DNA of 64,000 bases, from positions 124,001 to 188,000 of the forward strand of contig NZ_JAENBP010000003.1 of the NCBI RefSeq assembly GCF_016481285.1, read 5' to 3'. Positions within the stretch are counted from its first letter, which is position 1, and every line of letters starts with the position of its first letter. Of the stretch, positions 41,363 to 50,248 are shown piece by piece. This DNA comes from Streptococcus zalophi (GTDB taxonomy: Bacteria; Bacillota; Bacilli; Lactobacillales; Streptococcaceae). Below the pieces are notes generated by a model. That model was not told the origin of the DNA. It did not search any database and was given only the letters and a program-made list of their open reading frames with translations. The translations under genes and the position numbers were made by a program.

Positions 41363-42274
41363 CTATAATTCTTCTGCTATTTTATTTATTTTTCTTAAGC
41401 GGTGATTAACACCACTTTTGGTTAAGGGAAAATCTAAACTATCAGCAATTTCTTGTAGTGAATACTCTGGATGAGTCACTCTAATGTGAGCAATTTGTTG
41501 CAGTTCAATCGGAAGACTCTCTAATCCGATAGTATCTTTTATCTTACTGATATTATTGATAATTTTCATGCTGGCATTAATCGTTCTTGTGATATTTGCG
41601 GTTTCAACATTGTTGGCGCGGTTAATATCATTTCTTGCTTCTTTCATTAACTTAATTTCTTCAAACGTTTCTCTAGCTGCCATAGCATTAATGACAATCA
41701 AGAAATCCATGATGTCATCAGCTTTTTGAAGATAGGTGACAGCACCATTTTTTCGTTCAATGACTTTAGCGTCCAGTAAAAATTTTTTCATGAGATTAGC
41801 TAAGTCTTGTGCATGGTCTAAATAAATAGAAAAAATTTCCAGCTGGTATTTACCAGAATCTGGTTCTCTAATCGTTCCAGCTGATAAAAAAGCACCTCTT
41901 AGATAGGAACGTCCTGCTTCATCATCCACTAAAATCTGATGGTCAATACCTGTTGAAAAACCAAAGAAAGAGTCAGCTAATTGTAATTGTGATAAGATTT
42001 TATCAACTTGTTCTTCAATAAAGACATGATAAACACGATTTTTTTTGAGATTTGTTTTTTGATGATACCGAATATCAGGTTTGACGTGACATAATGTTTC
42101 AAGCATTTCATAGATGTGTCTTGCGACCTTAGCATTTTCTGTTGAAACAGATAAGGTTAAGCCATTACTTGTTAAGCCTAAATTTCCTGACATCTTAATA
42201 ATGGCTGCTAATTCATAGCCATCAACAGTTGAAGTGCTTAAAATTTCTTCTTTAACTGTGGTTGTAAAACTCAT
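41363..42274 (-). CDS. whiA: WhiA, LAGLIDADG-fold DNA-binding protein
   Basis: A 303-residue protein. The N-terminal part is the degenerate homing-endonuclease-like domain ([19 protein letters not shown], then [18 protein letters not shown]). The C-terminal helix-turn-helix reads [21 protein letters not shown]. WhiA influences division and chromosome segregation in Firmicutes. Start and stop overlaps of four bases join yvcK and whiA, so they are coupled. Confidence 0.94.
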   Translation of the reverse strand: MSFTTTVKEEILSTSTVDGYELAAIIKMSGNLGLTSNGLTLSVSTENAKVARHIYEMLETLCHVKPDIRYHQKTNLKKNRVYHVFIEEQVDKILSQLQLADSFFGFSTGIDHQILVDDEAGRSYLRGAFLSAGTIREPDSGKYQLEIFSIYLDHAQDLANLMKKFLLDAKVIERKNGAVTYLQKADDIMDFLIVINAMAARETFEEIKLMKEARNDINRANNVETANITRTINASMKIINNISKIKDTIGLESLPIELQQIAHIRVTHPEYSLQEIADSLDFPLTKSGVNHRLRKINKIAEEL

Positions 42275-43248
42275 AGTCCATGTCCTTTAATTAAACTCAT
42301 CAACTCTTCTACGACTAAATCACCATGATGAAAGGCACCACCATTTTCTAATCGTAAAAAGTTAGAAGAGATAACACGTTTTACTTGTTTGGTTAAGCCT
42401 TTAAAATCATGATCAACTTGAACAAGATATTCGTCGAATTGGTGATTATCCATATAGCCTTTAGGAACAGGTTCGATGTTAACTAGTACTGTATCAATAA
42501 TATCTTTTCCAAGATGTTTATTAAGAACAGCCACATGATCACTATCTGTAAAATGCTCTGTTTCACCGTACTGAGTCATGATATTACAAACATAGGCTAT
42601 TTCAGCTGGTGTTTTTAAGAGAGCTTCTTTAATCTCTGGAATCACTAAGCTGGGTAAAATAGAGGTAAATAAAGAGCCTGGTCCTAAAACAATCATATCG
42701 CTTTCCATAATGCTTTCAACAACTTTGCGACTAGCTTTAGGCACATCATCATTATAAGCATTGGTCACGTAAACATAATCAATCATTCCTTTATAGTTAG
42801 CAATTTGACTTTCCCCTATCACTTCATGGCCATCTTGAAAAATAGCATGAAGTGTTAGAGCCTGCTCACTTGCTGGAAAAATTTTTCCAGTGACATGAAA
42901 GAATTTTGAAAGTAACTGAATAGCATTATAAGTAGACCCTTGCATTTCTGCAATTCCTGCAATGATAAGATTTCCTAGAGGATGACCTGCTAGAGCCCCA
43001 TCATTTTCATTGAAACGGTACTGAAAAATCTTTTCATAGAATTTTGGCATGTCACTCATGGCCACTAAAACATTACGTAAATCTCCTGGTGGTACTAATT
43101 GCATGACGGATCTAAGCTCACCAGAACTCCCACCGTCATCCGCAACCGTTACAATCGCAACAATATCAACGTTTTGATGGCGTAAACTATTCAAAATAAC
43201 AGGAATGCCTGTGCCACCACCAATAACGGTTATTTTCGGTTTTCTCAT
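42271..43248 (-). CDS. yvcK: YvcK / gluconeogenesis factor (CofD-like)
   Basis: A 325-residue CofD-like protein. The nucleotide-binding start is [16 protein letters not shown] near residue 8, followed by [14 protein letters not shown] near 34 and [14 protein letters not shown] near 91. YvcK binds UDP-sugars and affects cell shape and growth on gluconeogenic carbon sources. It sits in the invariant rapZ-yvcK-whiA order with 4-base overlaps on both sides. Confidence 0.94.
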   Translation of the reverse strand: MRKPKITVIGGGTGIPVILNSLRHQNVDIVAIVTVADDGGSSGELRSVMQLVPPGDLRNVLVAMSDMPKFYEKIFQYRFNENDGALAGHPLGNLIIAGIAEMQGSTYNAIQLLSKFFHVTGKIFPASEQALTLHAIFQDGHEVIGESQIANYKGMIDYVYVTNAYNDDVPKASRKVVESIMESDMIVLGPGSLFTSILPSLVIPEIKEALLKTPAEIAYVCNIMTQYGETEHFTDSDHVAVLNKHLGKDIIDTVLVNIEPVPKGYMDNHQFDEYLVQVDHDFKGLTKQVKRVISSNFLRLENGGAFHHGDLVVEELMSLIKGHGL

Positions 43249-44135
43249 GAGCGGTTTAAGGTCTCCTTACGTTTTTGATAATCTCTATGGCTTTCATTAA
43301 CAGGCCAGTCTTGTTTTAATTCTTCTGCAATTCGGTGGGCAAAAGCAACACTTCTATGTTGACCGCCAGTACAGCCAATAGCTATGGTTAGGGTTGATTT
43401 TCCTTCTTTACGGTAACTAGGTAAAATTGGTTGTAAGAGTGTCATTAAATGTTGATAGAACTCTTCTGATTCTTGATGATTCATGACATAGTCATAAACG
43501 GGTTGATCTAGTCCTGTCATCGGTCTTAGGTCAGGTTGGTAATGAGGATTTGGCAAAAAACGAACATCAAAAACAAGGTCAGCATCAAGTGGCAAACCAT
43601 ATTTAAAACCAAAGCTGATGACTTCAATACGAAACATTTTTTGCTGATTATCACCAGAAAACTGATCAACGATTGTTTGGCGCAATTGTCTAGGGGTGAG
43701 GGTTGTGGTATCAACAACATTTTGACTAAGACTTTTTAGGGGTGCTAAAAGTTCTCTTTCGAGCTTTATGCCATCTAACACACGACCATCCGCAGACAAA
43801 GGATGACTTCTTCTGGTTTCTTTGTAGCGAGAAATCAACTCACCGTCAGTGGCATCGAGAAATAGAATTTTAATAGAGATTTGATCATTTAATTCTAAAT
43901 CATCTAAAATGTTGGTTAACTCAGAGAAAAATAAGCGACTCCTCATGTCTACGACTAAAGCAACCTTGTGGTTTTCATTAGCTTGTAATACCAATTCTAA
44001 AAACTTTGGCATGAGGGTTGGTGGCATATTATCAATGGTGAAATAGCCTAAATCTTCAAATGATTGAATGGCAACTGTTTTTCCTGCTCCACTCATTCCA
44101 GTGACAATAACAAGGTTAATGTTTTGATTAGACAT
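43245..44135 (-). CDS. rapZ: RapZ/YvcJ nucleotide-binding protein
   Basis: A 296-residue P-loop protein with [20 protein letters not shown] near residue 13. The C-terminal RapZ domain contains [20 protein letters not shown] and [17 protein letters not shown]. In enterobacteria RapZ controls glmS RNA decay; in Gram-positives (YvcJ) it has GTPase activity and affects competence. It is the first gene of rapZ-yvcK-whiA. Confidence 0.94.
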   Translation of the reverse strand: MSNQNINLVIVTGMSGAGKTVAIQSFEDLGYFTIDNMPPTLMPKFLELVLQANENHKVALVVDMRSRLFFSELTNILDDLELNDQISIKILFLDATDGELISRYKETRRSHPLSADGRVLDGIKLERELLAPLKSLSQNVVDTTTLTPRQLRQTIVDQFSGDNQQKMFRIEVISFGFKYGLPLDADLVFDVRFLPNPHYQPDLRPMTGLDQPVYDYVMNHQESEEFYQHLMTLLQPILPSYRKEGKSTLTIAIGCTGGQHRSVAFAHRIAEELKQDWPVNESHRDYQKRKETLNRS

Positions 44136-44176
44136 AGCAACTCCTTCTCTCTTTTTTCTTTTTTATATTATATCAA

Positions 44177-44203
44177 AAAATTCACCATCCTTGTGGTGAA
44201 TTT
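44177..44203 (-). terminator. tlpA-like gene terminator
   Basis: AATTCACCA / TGGTGAATT stem with a short loop followed by T6 on the leftward strand. A TATAAT that could be the rapZ -10 follows immediately. Confidence 0.85.
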
Positions 44204-44218
44204 CTTTTTATGTTTGAC

Positions 44219-44776
44219 TTATTTTAAAAGCGCCAATTGTTCTTCTAACATAGCTTCATTGATTTGACCTGGGTAGTATTTTGCCAAGCTACCATCGCTA
44301 TTAATGAATACATGTGTCGGAAAAGCTCTTATGGCATAATCTTCCATAAAGTGATCATTACTGTCAAAGTAAACTGGATAAGTGGCACCAAGTTCTTTAG
44401 CTGCTGCTAAAATAGTGGCAGAGTCCTTGTCAGCAGGATTACTGTTTTTAAATTGTTTATCATTAGGTGAGGTGACAGATAAAAAGACAATGTCATCGTC
44501 TTCTTTAACGTTTTGGTAAACTTTTTCTAATTCTGGAAATTCTCGCTTACAAGGACCACACCAGCTCGCCCAGACATTAATATAAACTTTTTTTCCTTTT
44601 AAATCACTTAAGGAAATGGTCTCACCTTTATCATCTATCAAGGTGAAATCAGGTGCTGTTTCTGTCTTTGCTTCTTGAGTTGTTTCAACTTGACTCGATG
44701 ATTGTTTATCTTCTTGTGTGGTTGAGCAAGCTGTCAGTAAAAAAAGTGACACTAGTAATAAAAAATATTTTTTCAT
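44219..44776 (-). CDS. Surface thioredoxin-like lipoprotein (TlpA/Etrx type)
   Basis: A 185-residue lipoprotein. The signal peptide ends in a lipobox LLTAC with Cys17 as the lipidated residue, followed by a Ser/Thr/Gln-rich linker. The thioredoxin fold carries WASWCGPCKREF near residue 91, the active CXXC. It resembles Etrx proteins of S. pneumoniae, which receive electrons from CcdA and reduce surface MsrAB. The ccdA-type partner starts just upstream, but no msrAB gene is adjacent here. Confidence 0.9.
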   Translation of the reverse strand: MKKYFLLLVSLFLLTACSTTQEDKQSSSQVETTQEAKTETAPDFTLIDDKGETISLSDLKGKKVYINVWASWCGPCKREFPELEKVYQNVKEDDDIVFLSVTSPNDKQFKNSNPADKDSATILAAAKELGATYPVYFDSNDHFMEDYAIRAFPTHVFINSDGSLAKYYPGQINEAMLEEQLALLK

Positions 44777-44791
44777 GTTTTTGAACCTCTC

Positions 44792-45505
44792 TTATATTAA
44801 ATAATTCATAAGAACGGTAAATGAGCCCATTAAAATACTAATACCAATGACAAGTAAAATAAGGCCTGAAACAATTTTAGTATAGCTGACAAATTTTACT
44901 TGATGTTTAAAGAATTGGAGCATTTTCTGAGAAAAAATAGCCACTAGTAAAAACGGGAGCATAAAACCAATAGAATAAACTAACAGTAAGATAATGCTAA
45001 GACTTCCTTGATGGGAACTAGCATAAAAGAAGACACTCGCTAAAATAGGACCGATACAAGGACTCCAAGAAAAACTAAAGGTAAATCCTAGTAAAAAAGC
45101 TAAGAGTGGGCCTACTTTTTGCCCTACTTTATATATCGATTGTTTGGCTGAAAATTCTCTCAGTAGAAAGTCAATTTTAAGCCATCCCATTTGAAACAGC
45201 CCCATTGCAATCATCAAAATGCCACTAATAATCTGTAAAAATTTTAAATGCTCATTTAAAAAACGACTTAAAAGGCTACTCGCAAAAGCTAAGATAAAAA
45301 AAGTTAAAGCAATGCCTGAAATAAAACATAATGTATTAATCAACACTCTTTTTTGCCGCTTGGCTAAACGATCTTGACTATCCTTATCACTATCTCCAGC
45401 TAAAATCCCAATATATATCGGCAAAATTGGTAAAACACAGGGAGAAAAAAAGGATAAGACGCCTTCTAAAAAGAGGGCGAATAGTGTGATGTTTTGGATT
45501 GCCAT
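44792..45505 (-). CDS. ccdA: CcdA-type thiol-disulfide membrane transporter
   Basis: A 237-residue membrane protein with six helices. Conserved cysteines sit in SFFSPCVLPILPIYIG near residue 20 and SFSWSPCIGPILASVF near 145. It moves reducing electrons from cytoplasmic thioredoxin to the extracellular TlpA-like partner 15 bp downstream. The ATG at 45505 has an AGGAGG site; the longer frame from 45550 is less likely. Confidence 0.93.
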   Translation of the reverse strand: MAIQNITLFALFLEGVLSFFSPCVLPILPIYIGILAGDSDKDSQDRLAKRQKRVLINTLCFISGIALTFFILAFASSLLSRFLNEHLKFLQIISGILMIAMGLFQMGWLKIDFLLREFSAKQSIYKVGQKVGPLLAFLLGFTFSFSWSPCIGPILASVFFYASSHQGSLSIILLLVYSIGFMLPFLLVAIFSQKMLQFFKHQVKFVSYTKIVSGLILLVIGISILMGSFTVLMNYLI

Positions 45506-45565
45506 ATCATCCTCCTTATGATTGTTATCGTTAAGACTAAACATTGACAAAATGATAGCGATTAT

Positions 45566-46756
45566 TTACTCACTAACATCATCTGAAATAATAACATCTC
45601 TATTTTTAAAATAGAGTATCGGTGCTAGTAATACTAGCAATAAACCTAGCAAAATAAAGGTTCTTGCAAAACCACAATTATCAATCAACCAACCCGTGAA
45701 AGGAAAAACAATAATCATTGATAAGCTAAAACACATAGCATTAACACTTAACAGCGTTGCTCTCACTTCACTTGGTAAATTGTGTTGTAGATCGTTGTTG
45801 AAAATGGGTAAAAACAAGGCATATAAACCATTACTAAAGAGATAAATCAAAGCATAAAAGATGATATTCCCAGTGATGGCAAAAACAAAACTAAGTCCTG
45901 TTAGAAAGACCAAAATCGGAAAAATGCGTCTGGAATGCCATTTTTCACCAATACGACTAGCCAACCAAACGGCTAAAACATTGATGACACTCCCTAAAAG
46001 CATGATGAAACTAATTTGCCAAACGGTTAAATCGGGTAGCTCATTTTGATAGTAAAAATAAAACATACACATGATGCTTGCCACAAATTGAAAACTAATC
46101 ATCCAAAAGAGCAGCCCTGGTTTTTCTTTAAATTCTTTTGAAACGACGAAGACAATCGATTTTAAAGTGGTTTGTTCACCTTCTTTAGCTTTTAACTGTG
46201 GTTCTTTCATCAGATAGATTAACCCAATACCAATCAATGACAAAACAATCATGATGTAGTAAGTATAGTGTAAAAGACCATGAACAAAAAAACTAGCCAT
46301 AACACTTCCTAGTGCTAATCCTGCTTCAACAAAGCCAGCAATGACACTTGTGATTTTCAAATAGCGTGACTCAAGCCCCGCTTCTTTAGCCGACTCAAAT
46401 AGCATGGCAGAATCCGTTCCTGAGCTAAAATTATAACCCAAGGCGGTCAGAATCATAGCAATAGCATAAATCCAGAAATGACCTTGTCCTAAAATCATTA
46501 AAAGACTGGATAGGATAGTCATCACTCGACTGATATAAAGATTGGTTTTATAGGTGAATCGATCTGCCAGCATGCCTGAAGGAATTTCAAAAAGAATACT
46601 GGTCCCATGAAATAGACTTTCCAAAAGCCCAACTTCTAATAAACTCATCCCATTTTGACTAAGAAACAAGACCCAAAAAGTAGTGATCCCAAAAAAGGAA
46701 AGAAAATCAAGTCCTCCAAGAAGGCTGATATTGCGACGATACTTTTTCTGATACAT
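45566..46756 (-). CDS. MFS transporter
   Basis: A 396-residue protein with about 12 membrane helices. The MFS loop GMLADRFTYKTNLYISR lies near residue 60 (G-x-x-x-D-R-x-x-R/K pattern). It is probably a drug or metabolite exporter; the substrate is not readable. It is 60 bp upstream of the ccdA-tlpA pair on the same strand and may be co-transcribed with it. Confidence 0.88.
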   Translation of the reverse strand: MYQKKYRRNISLLGGLDFLSFFGITTFWVLFLSQNGMSLLEVGLLESLFHGTSILFEIPSGMLADRFTYKTNLYISRVMTILSSLLMILGQGHFWIYAIAMILTALGYNFSSGTDSAMLFESAKEAGLESRYLKITSVIAGFVEAGLALGSVMASFFVHGLLHYTYYIMIVLSLIGIGLIYLMKEPQLKAKEGEQTTLKSIVFVVSKEFKEKPGLLFWMISFQFVASIMCMFYFYYQNELPDLTVWQISFIMLLGSVINVLAVWLASRIGEKWHSRRIFPILVFLTGLSFVFAITGNIIFYALIYLFSNGLYALFLPIFNNDLQHNLPSEVRATLLSVNAMCFSLSMIIVFPFTGWLIDNCGFARTFILLGLLLVLLAPILYFKNRDVIISDDVSE

Positions 46757-46895
46757 GCTGTTTTATTCTCCCTTACTATCAGACATTATATCATAAAAGA
46801 CCCTGTCAATTCATTCCTGTCTGGAATAATTTTGAAAATTTTCATAAGCTAACTAATGTTGTTGCTGAATTTGTTAGATAGTCATTATTAAACAG

Positions 46896-47531
46896 TTATA
46901 CTAGTAATAACGTTATCAAAAAGATTGTGTTGATCCCGGCATGACATAAGATTGAAATCCACAAATTATTGCTCTTTTTGTAGGCATAGCCAAAAATAAG
47001 GCCTGCAATGGCATAGTGAACAAACGAAACCAGATTTTCTGGGTAATGAAATCCCGCAAAAATACTTGCAGCTAATAAAACGCCAATCCAATTATTTTTA
47101 AAAGCACCTTTTTGGATAAACCCTCTCATTAACAACTCTTCTTGTAATGGTGCAAGAAAGACCAAACTTGAAACTAGAGATAGACTATAACCATTTTCTA
47201 AATAACTTTCTTTAAGTGCAGTTTCAGCTCCTGAGTAGATATCAAAAAAATAACTGTAAACACTGGAAAATATAAAAATTGTCACCAAAGACACAAGAAA
47301 AATTAACCATTGCTTTTTAGTTGGAAAACGAAATTTGTCTATCTCAGACTTTTGAAAATACCGGAAACTAAGCCACAATAAAATAATCTCTACCACAACT
47401 TGAACAACATCATTGATGGCTTGATTATCAAAATGAAACATATATAAAATAGCCCAAAAGAAAAGAGGACCTAATAATCCAATAAAAAAATATCCAACTC
47501 TTGCCAAGTTCTTCTCCTTTTTATAATTCAT
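46896..47531 (-). CDS. CPBP family intramembrane metalloprotease (Abi/PncP-like)
   Basis: A 211-residue membrane protein with about six helices. The CPBP motifs are EELLMRGFIQKG near residue 130 (E-E-x-x-x-R), FAGFHYPENL near 163 and HAGINTIF near 196, so the predicted metal-binding Glu and His residues are present. In streptococci such genes (blpY, pncP) sit in bacteriocin-immunity regions. Its ATG directly follows the TGA of a frameshifted small gene, implying coupled translation. Four immunity-like genes lie just beyond. Confidence 0.9.
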   Translation of the reverse strand: MNYKKEKNLARVGYFFIGLLGPLFFWAILYMFHFDNQAINDVVQVVVEIILLWLSFRYFQKSEIDKFRFPTKKQWLIFLVSLVTIFIFSSVYSYFFDIYSGAETALKESYLENGYSLSLVSSLVFLAPLQEELLMRGFIQKGAFKNNWIGVLLAASIFAGFHYPENLVSFVHYAIAGLIFGYAYKKSNNLWISILCHAGINTIFLITLLLV

Positions 47532-47692
47532 TCAGCGGTAAAGCCATCTAAGCACTCTCAACCAGATGGAATTCCCTTTTTTCTGTGCTAATTCTTTTTT
47601 GAAACCCTCACGCTCATCTTCCATAGTATAGTTAAATATAAAATAAAAACATTTCCTAAAAGATAAATAATTGGTTTTAACCATTGCATCAT
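47532..47692 (-). pseudogene. Small membrane-peptide gene broken by a one-base frameshift
   Basis: After an AGGAG site, the frame from ATG at 47692 reads MMQWLKPIIYLLGN and then leaves frame. The next frame continues FIFNYTMEDEREG, then FKKELAQKKGNSIWLRVL and RWLYR-stop. Adding one base to the homopolymer at 47645-47649 (five A on plus, five T in the message) joins them into a 53-residue protein with one N-terminal hydrophobic helix and a charged C terminus. The TGA stop abuts the ATG of the CPBP gene, as in a coupled pair. It is not a known bacteriocin to me: no double-glycine leader is seen. It may be truly broken or a homopolymer sequence error. Confidence 0.6.
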
Positions 47693-47721
47693 TTTTCTCC
47701 TAGTAATACTTTATTTTAATA

Positions 47722-47755
47722 GGACAAGTTAGTTGGTAAACTTGTCCTATTAGCT
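47722..47755 (-). terminator. Terminator downstream of the first immunity-like gene
   Basis: AATAGGACAAGTT / AACTTGTCCTATT 13-base perfect stem, with an A/T-rich tail that contains only short T runs. It overlaps the region between 47756 and the small gene. Confidence 0.8.
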
Positions 47756-48091
47756 TTACATCATCGCAATTGGACCATATAATTTAAGATTTGTTTTGAC
47801 GTATTCAAAATGGAAACGATCGTATGCTTTCCATGCTTGATAGGCATCTATTTCAAGTTTTAACTGCCCAATCCCAACCAAAAGACTCGCTTTTTGATGA
47901 AATTTTTCTAGTTCAAGCAAAATAACATTGTTAATCTTTTTAGTTTTTTCAATTGTTCTTATCATGTCATCTAAATTATCTTGAAATCTTTGTTCATCTC
48001 CCAACCCTTTTTTAGAATTTTGGAAATTTTGATTTAAAGTATTGATAAGTGTAGTTACTTGTTTAAGTGTATCATTTGTAAATGTTGCCAT
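47756..48091 (-). CDS. Bacteriocin-immunity-like helical protein
   Basis: A 111-residue helical protein starting MATFTNDTLKQVTTLINTL at 48091. It has no signal peptide and looks like a four-helix bundle. The organisation resembles small immunity or associated proteins of the blp/enterocin type, but the identity is not secure because no diagnostic motif was recognised. It is the distal member of a leftward group of three, followed by a strong terminator. The protein is Gln/Lys-rich. Confidence 0.6.
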   Translation of the reverse strand: MATFTNDTLKQVTTLINTLNQNFQNSKKGLGDEQRFQDNLDDMIRTIEKTKKINNVILLELEKFHQKASLLVGIGQLKLEIDAYQAWKAYDRFHFEYVKTNLKLYGPIAMM

Positions 48092-48123
48092 TATATCGTT
48101 CTCCAATCATTCAATTGACAGTT

Positions 48124-48432
48124 TTAAAATCGAAATACTAAATAATGAAACAGTGAAAAAGCTCCCTCTGTTAATAAATGATTGATATCATCTATCAGTT
48201 TTCTAGCTTTTTGGGGTAGTATAATGTCAGCAGTCACAAGTTTTTGATTGACCGTTGACAAAAATTCTTTTACTCTCTGTCGTAGAATCACATCATTTGA
48301 CTTGCCTTCTTCTAGGAAAACTAAAAAAATATTGGTCAAGTGATTTAAATTGATTTTTTCATTGATGGTGTAGTCATCTCTAATGATTTGATACAAGTTT
48401 TTAACCGTTGCTTTCAGTGTCTTTTTCAACAT
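48124..48432 (-). CDS. Enterocin A-type immunity protein
   Basis: A 102-residue helical protein starting MLKKTLKATVKNLYQI. An AAAGGGG ribosome site precedes the ATG at 48432. The C-terminal IILPQKARKLIDDINHLL resembles the EntA_Immun family, cytosolic proteins that protect the producer from its own class IIa or blp bacteriocins. It lies 32 bp upstream of the next member. The target bacteriocin is not encoded nearby. Confidence 0.7.
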   Translation of the reverse strand: MLKKTLKATVKNLYQIIRDDYTINEKINLNHLTNIFLVFLEEGKSNDVILRQRVKEFLSTVNQKLVTADIILPQKARKLIDDINHLLTEGAFSLFHYLVFRF

Positions 48433-48498
48433 TATTAACCCCTTTCTTGTCTCCAACCAGTAGATAACCTTTGTTGCAATATCACTAACTTCTTTTGA

Positions 48499-48822
48499 TT
48501 ATCCTTTAAAAGCAAAAGGTTGTATTTTGCTTGTTGTTTCAAAAGAGCTATTCAATGCCTGAATGTGATGCCACAATTCACTGCCTTCTTTCGATAAAAC
48601 AATGCCACCAGGCATTAAATGTCTTCCAAATACTGTCACAAAGCGACGTAATTTAGAGGCTACTACAGCTTCACCTTCTTCTTTGGAGTGACGACTGTCT
48701 AAAAATTCTTGAATTGTTTTAAGAGCATTTTGTTTAAGCTCACTAGTAATTGCCATTGTAGCAATTTCTTTTTCCAAACTTGTCACTAAAGCAATGCTTT
48801 TTTCTTTATAAGATGTTGTCAT
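48499..48822 (-). CDS. Enterocin A-type immunity protein
   Basis: A 107-residue helical protein. Start at MTTSYKEKSIALVTSLEKEI (48822) is preferred over a longer frame, because AAAGGAAA sits before it. It contains GIVLSKEGSELWHHIQALN near residue 77, similar to the L-x-x-E-x-x-x-L/W helix of the EntA_Immun fold. It is probably the first gene of the leftward immunity group, divergent from the gene at 49062. Confidence 0.72.
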   Translation of the reverse strand: MTTSYKEKSIALVTSLEKEIATMAITSELKQNALKTIQEFLDSRHSKEEGEAVVASKLRRFVTVFGRHLMPGGIVLSKEGSELWHHIQALNSSFETTSKIQPFAFKG

Positions 48823-49061
48823 GGTTTTTTCCTTTCTTTTTACATCATTGCGTATTTCATTGATTTTTAATAATACTAGTGATGATTTTACAAATAAATA
48901 ATAGCACAACAATTTATTTTAGTCGTGCTTTTTCCTAAACAGTCATTGAACAGTCCTAAATGGTAAAATTTAATATTTTTCATAAAAATAGGGTATAATA
49001 GAAATATCTTAATAGAATTGAGTTTAGAAATGAAAGTTATCAAAGTTTTTTGGGAGTCATA

Positions 49062-49514
49062 ATGATAATCATTATTATCACTTGGTTAAAATCCTTTTCA
49101 TCAGATTCGAAATATGTTGACCCAAGACAAAATCAAATTAATGCGATTAAAATCCAAGAAAAAGAAATGGAACAAAAGGTCCATGAAAGATATCCACAAA
49201 TCAAAAGCTTGGAAATTATTTATGATACATTAACTATTGACGCTATTTCAAATCATCCATTTTTTGGTTTTGGAACTGACTATTATCAATTAGAAGTTCG
49301 ATCTAAATTTAATCATATTGAAAACAGCGATATTATTCTTTCCTTTGATTTGGAAAATCAAACGGATCTCCCAAATATTTCTAATTTCGGCTTTTTATAC
49401 CCCATTTTTCTTTTTAAAGATGAAGAAGGGCATGAGTATTGGACTCGATATGATGAAGAAACGTTAAAACTAATAAGCGGTGAAGAGTTAGCAAAAAGAA
49501 CTTTTAGCCAATGA
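49062..49514 (+). CDS. Membrane-anchored or secreted hypothetical protein (possibly frameshifted at its N terminus)
   Basis: From the ATG at 49062 (GGGAG upstream) the protein is 150 residues, beginning MIIIIITWLKSF and continuing into a charged extracellular-looking domain. The open frame reaches back to a TTG at 49050. A fuller N terminus MKVIKVF-LGVIMIIIIITW would start at 49030 if the T6 run at 49046-49051 had one more T. The present short hydrophobic start would be a minimal anchor. No family was recognised. It lies among immunity genes but is transcribed away from them. Confidence 0.6.
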   Translation: MIIIIITWLKSFSSDSKYVDPRQNQINAIKIQEKEMEQKVHERYPQIKSLEIIYDTLTIDAISNHPFFGFGTDYYQLEVRSKFNHIENSDIILSFDLENQTDLPNISNFGFLYPIFLFKDEEGHEYWTRYDEETLKLISGEELAKRTFSQ

Positions 49515-49536
49515 AAATAGCTAATAAATTAGCATT

Positions 49537-49561
49537 TAAAAAAGCCGTTAGGCTTTTTTAT
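49537..49561 (+). terminator. Terminator after the 49.0-kb hypothetical gene
   Basis: AAAAAAGCC / GGCTTTTTT stem with a GTTA loop. It could serve both strands. Confidence 0.85.
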
Positions 49562-49579
49562 TGTCTTAATTTCTTCTCA

Positions 49580-49915
49580 TTATATCTTAAAGAAAGTACC
49601 ATGCCCTTTGTCACTATATTTAGCATTGGTGTCTTCAATAGAACGGTAAAGTTCACTTTCTTCAGTAGTCAATATCACTTGTCCGTCATGCTTTAAAGCA
49701 CCAATCTCTTTGATTAACCACTTCACTTTTAAAGAAATGCTTAAAATACTACCATTATTTCCAGAAATTTCCTTAAGACCTTCATCGATTTTAGTCACTA
49801 TGGCTTGATGAAAGGTATTGTCATAAGATGCCATTTTTTCTTTGAAGGATTCTATTAAAGGCAAAATAGTAGCTTGAAATTCTGCTGTTTTATCATCTTT
49901 TTTTGTATGAAACAT
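49580..49915 (-). CDS. Enterocin A-type immunity protein
   Basis: A 111-residue helical protein starting MFHTKKDDKTAEFQATILP at 49915, with a strong GGAGG site. The tail DGQVILTTEESELYRSIEDTN matches the same immunity-family helix as the gene at 48499 (V/I-x-L-x-x-E-x-S/G-E-L-x). This supports shared ancestry of the two. It faces left, converging with the 49.0-kb gene, and so is outside the three-gene group. Confidence 0.7.
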   Translation of the reverse strand: MFHTKKDDKTAEFQATILPLIESFKEKMASYDNTFHQAIVTKIDEGLKEISGNNGSILSISLKVKWLIKEIGALKHDGQVILTTEESELYRSIEDTNAKYSDKGHGTFFKI

Positions 49916-49930
49916 TTGTATAACCTCCAA

Positions 49931-50248
49931 TTATATTATTATCATAAATTTTAATGTTTTTATGAAAAGTACTATTGATTTTTTATAAAATAACACTGGT
50001 TTCATTTTTTCTTTGAAATTATATTCCCCAATTATCTATTTTATCATAAAATCAGCTTATAATTTCTATGAAAATGTATTTTTATCTAACCATTAAAAAA
50101 TAATTTTCAACATTTAACATTGTCGTCACTATCAGCAGTATGATAAATACTATAAAATAACATTATCAAACACCTTTTCAAAATTTTAGTTACTTCAATT
50201 TTCTAACTTGAATTAACCATTCAGAATATAAAAATCATATCACCTTAA
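49931..50248. other. AT-rich intergenic stretch without a recognisable gene
   Basis: About 320 bp between an immunity gene and the end of the membrane Nudix gene. It contains scattered TATAAT-like hexamers and the upstream signals of the leftward immunity gene. No convincing reading frame, hairpin terminator or repeat was seen. Confidence 0.6.

Noticed and set aside
47532-47692. Small frameshifted gene considered as a class II bacteriocin precursor
   Set aside because: It has no double-glycine leader and its hydrophobic segment is at the N terminus; a membrane peptide is more likely.
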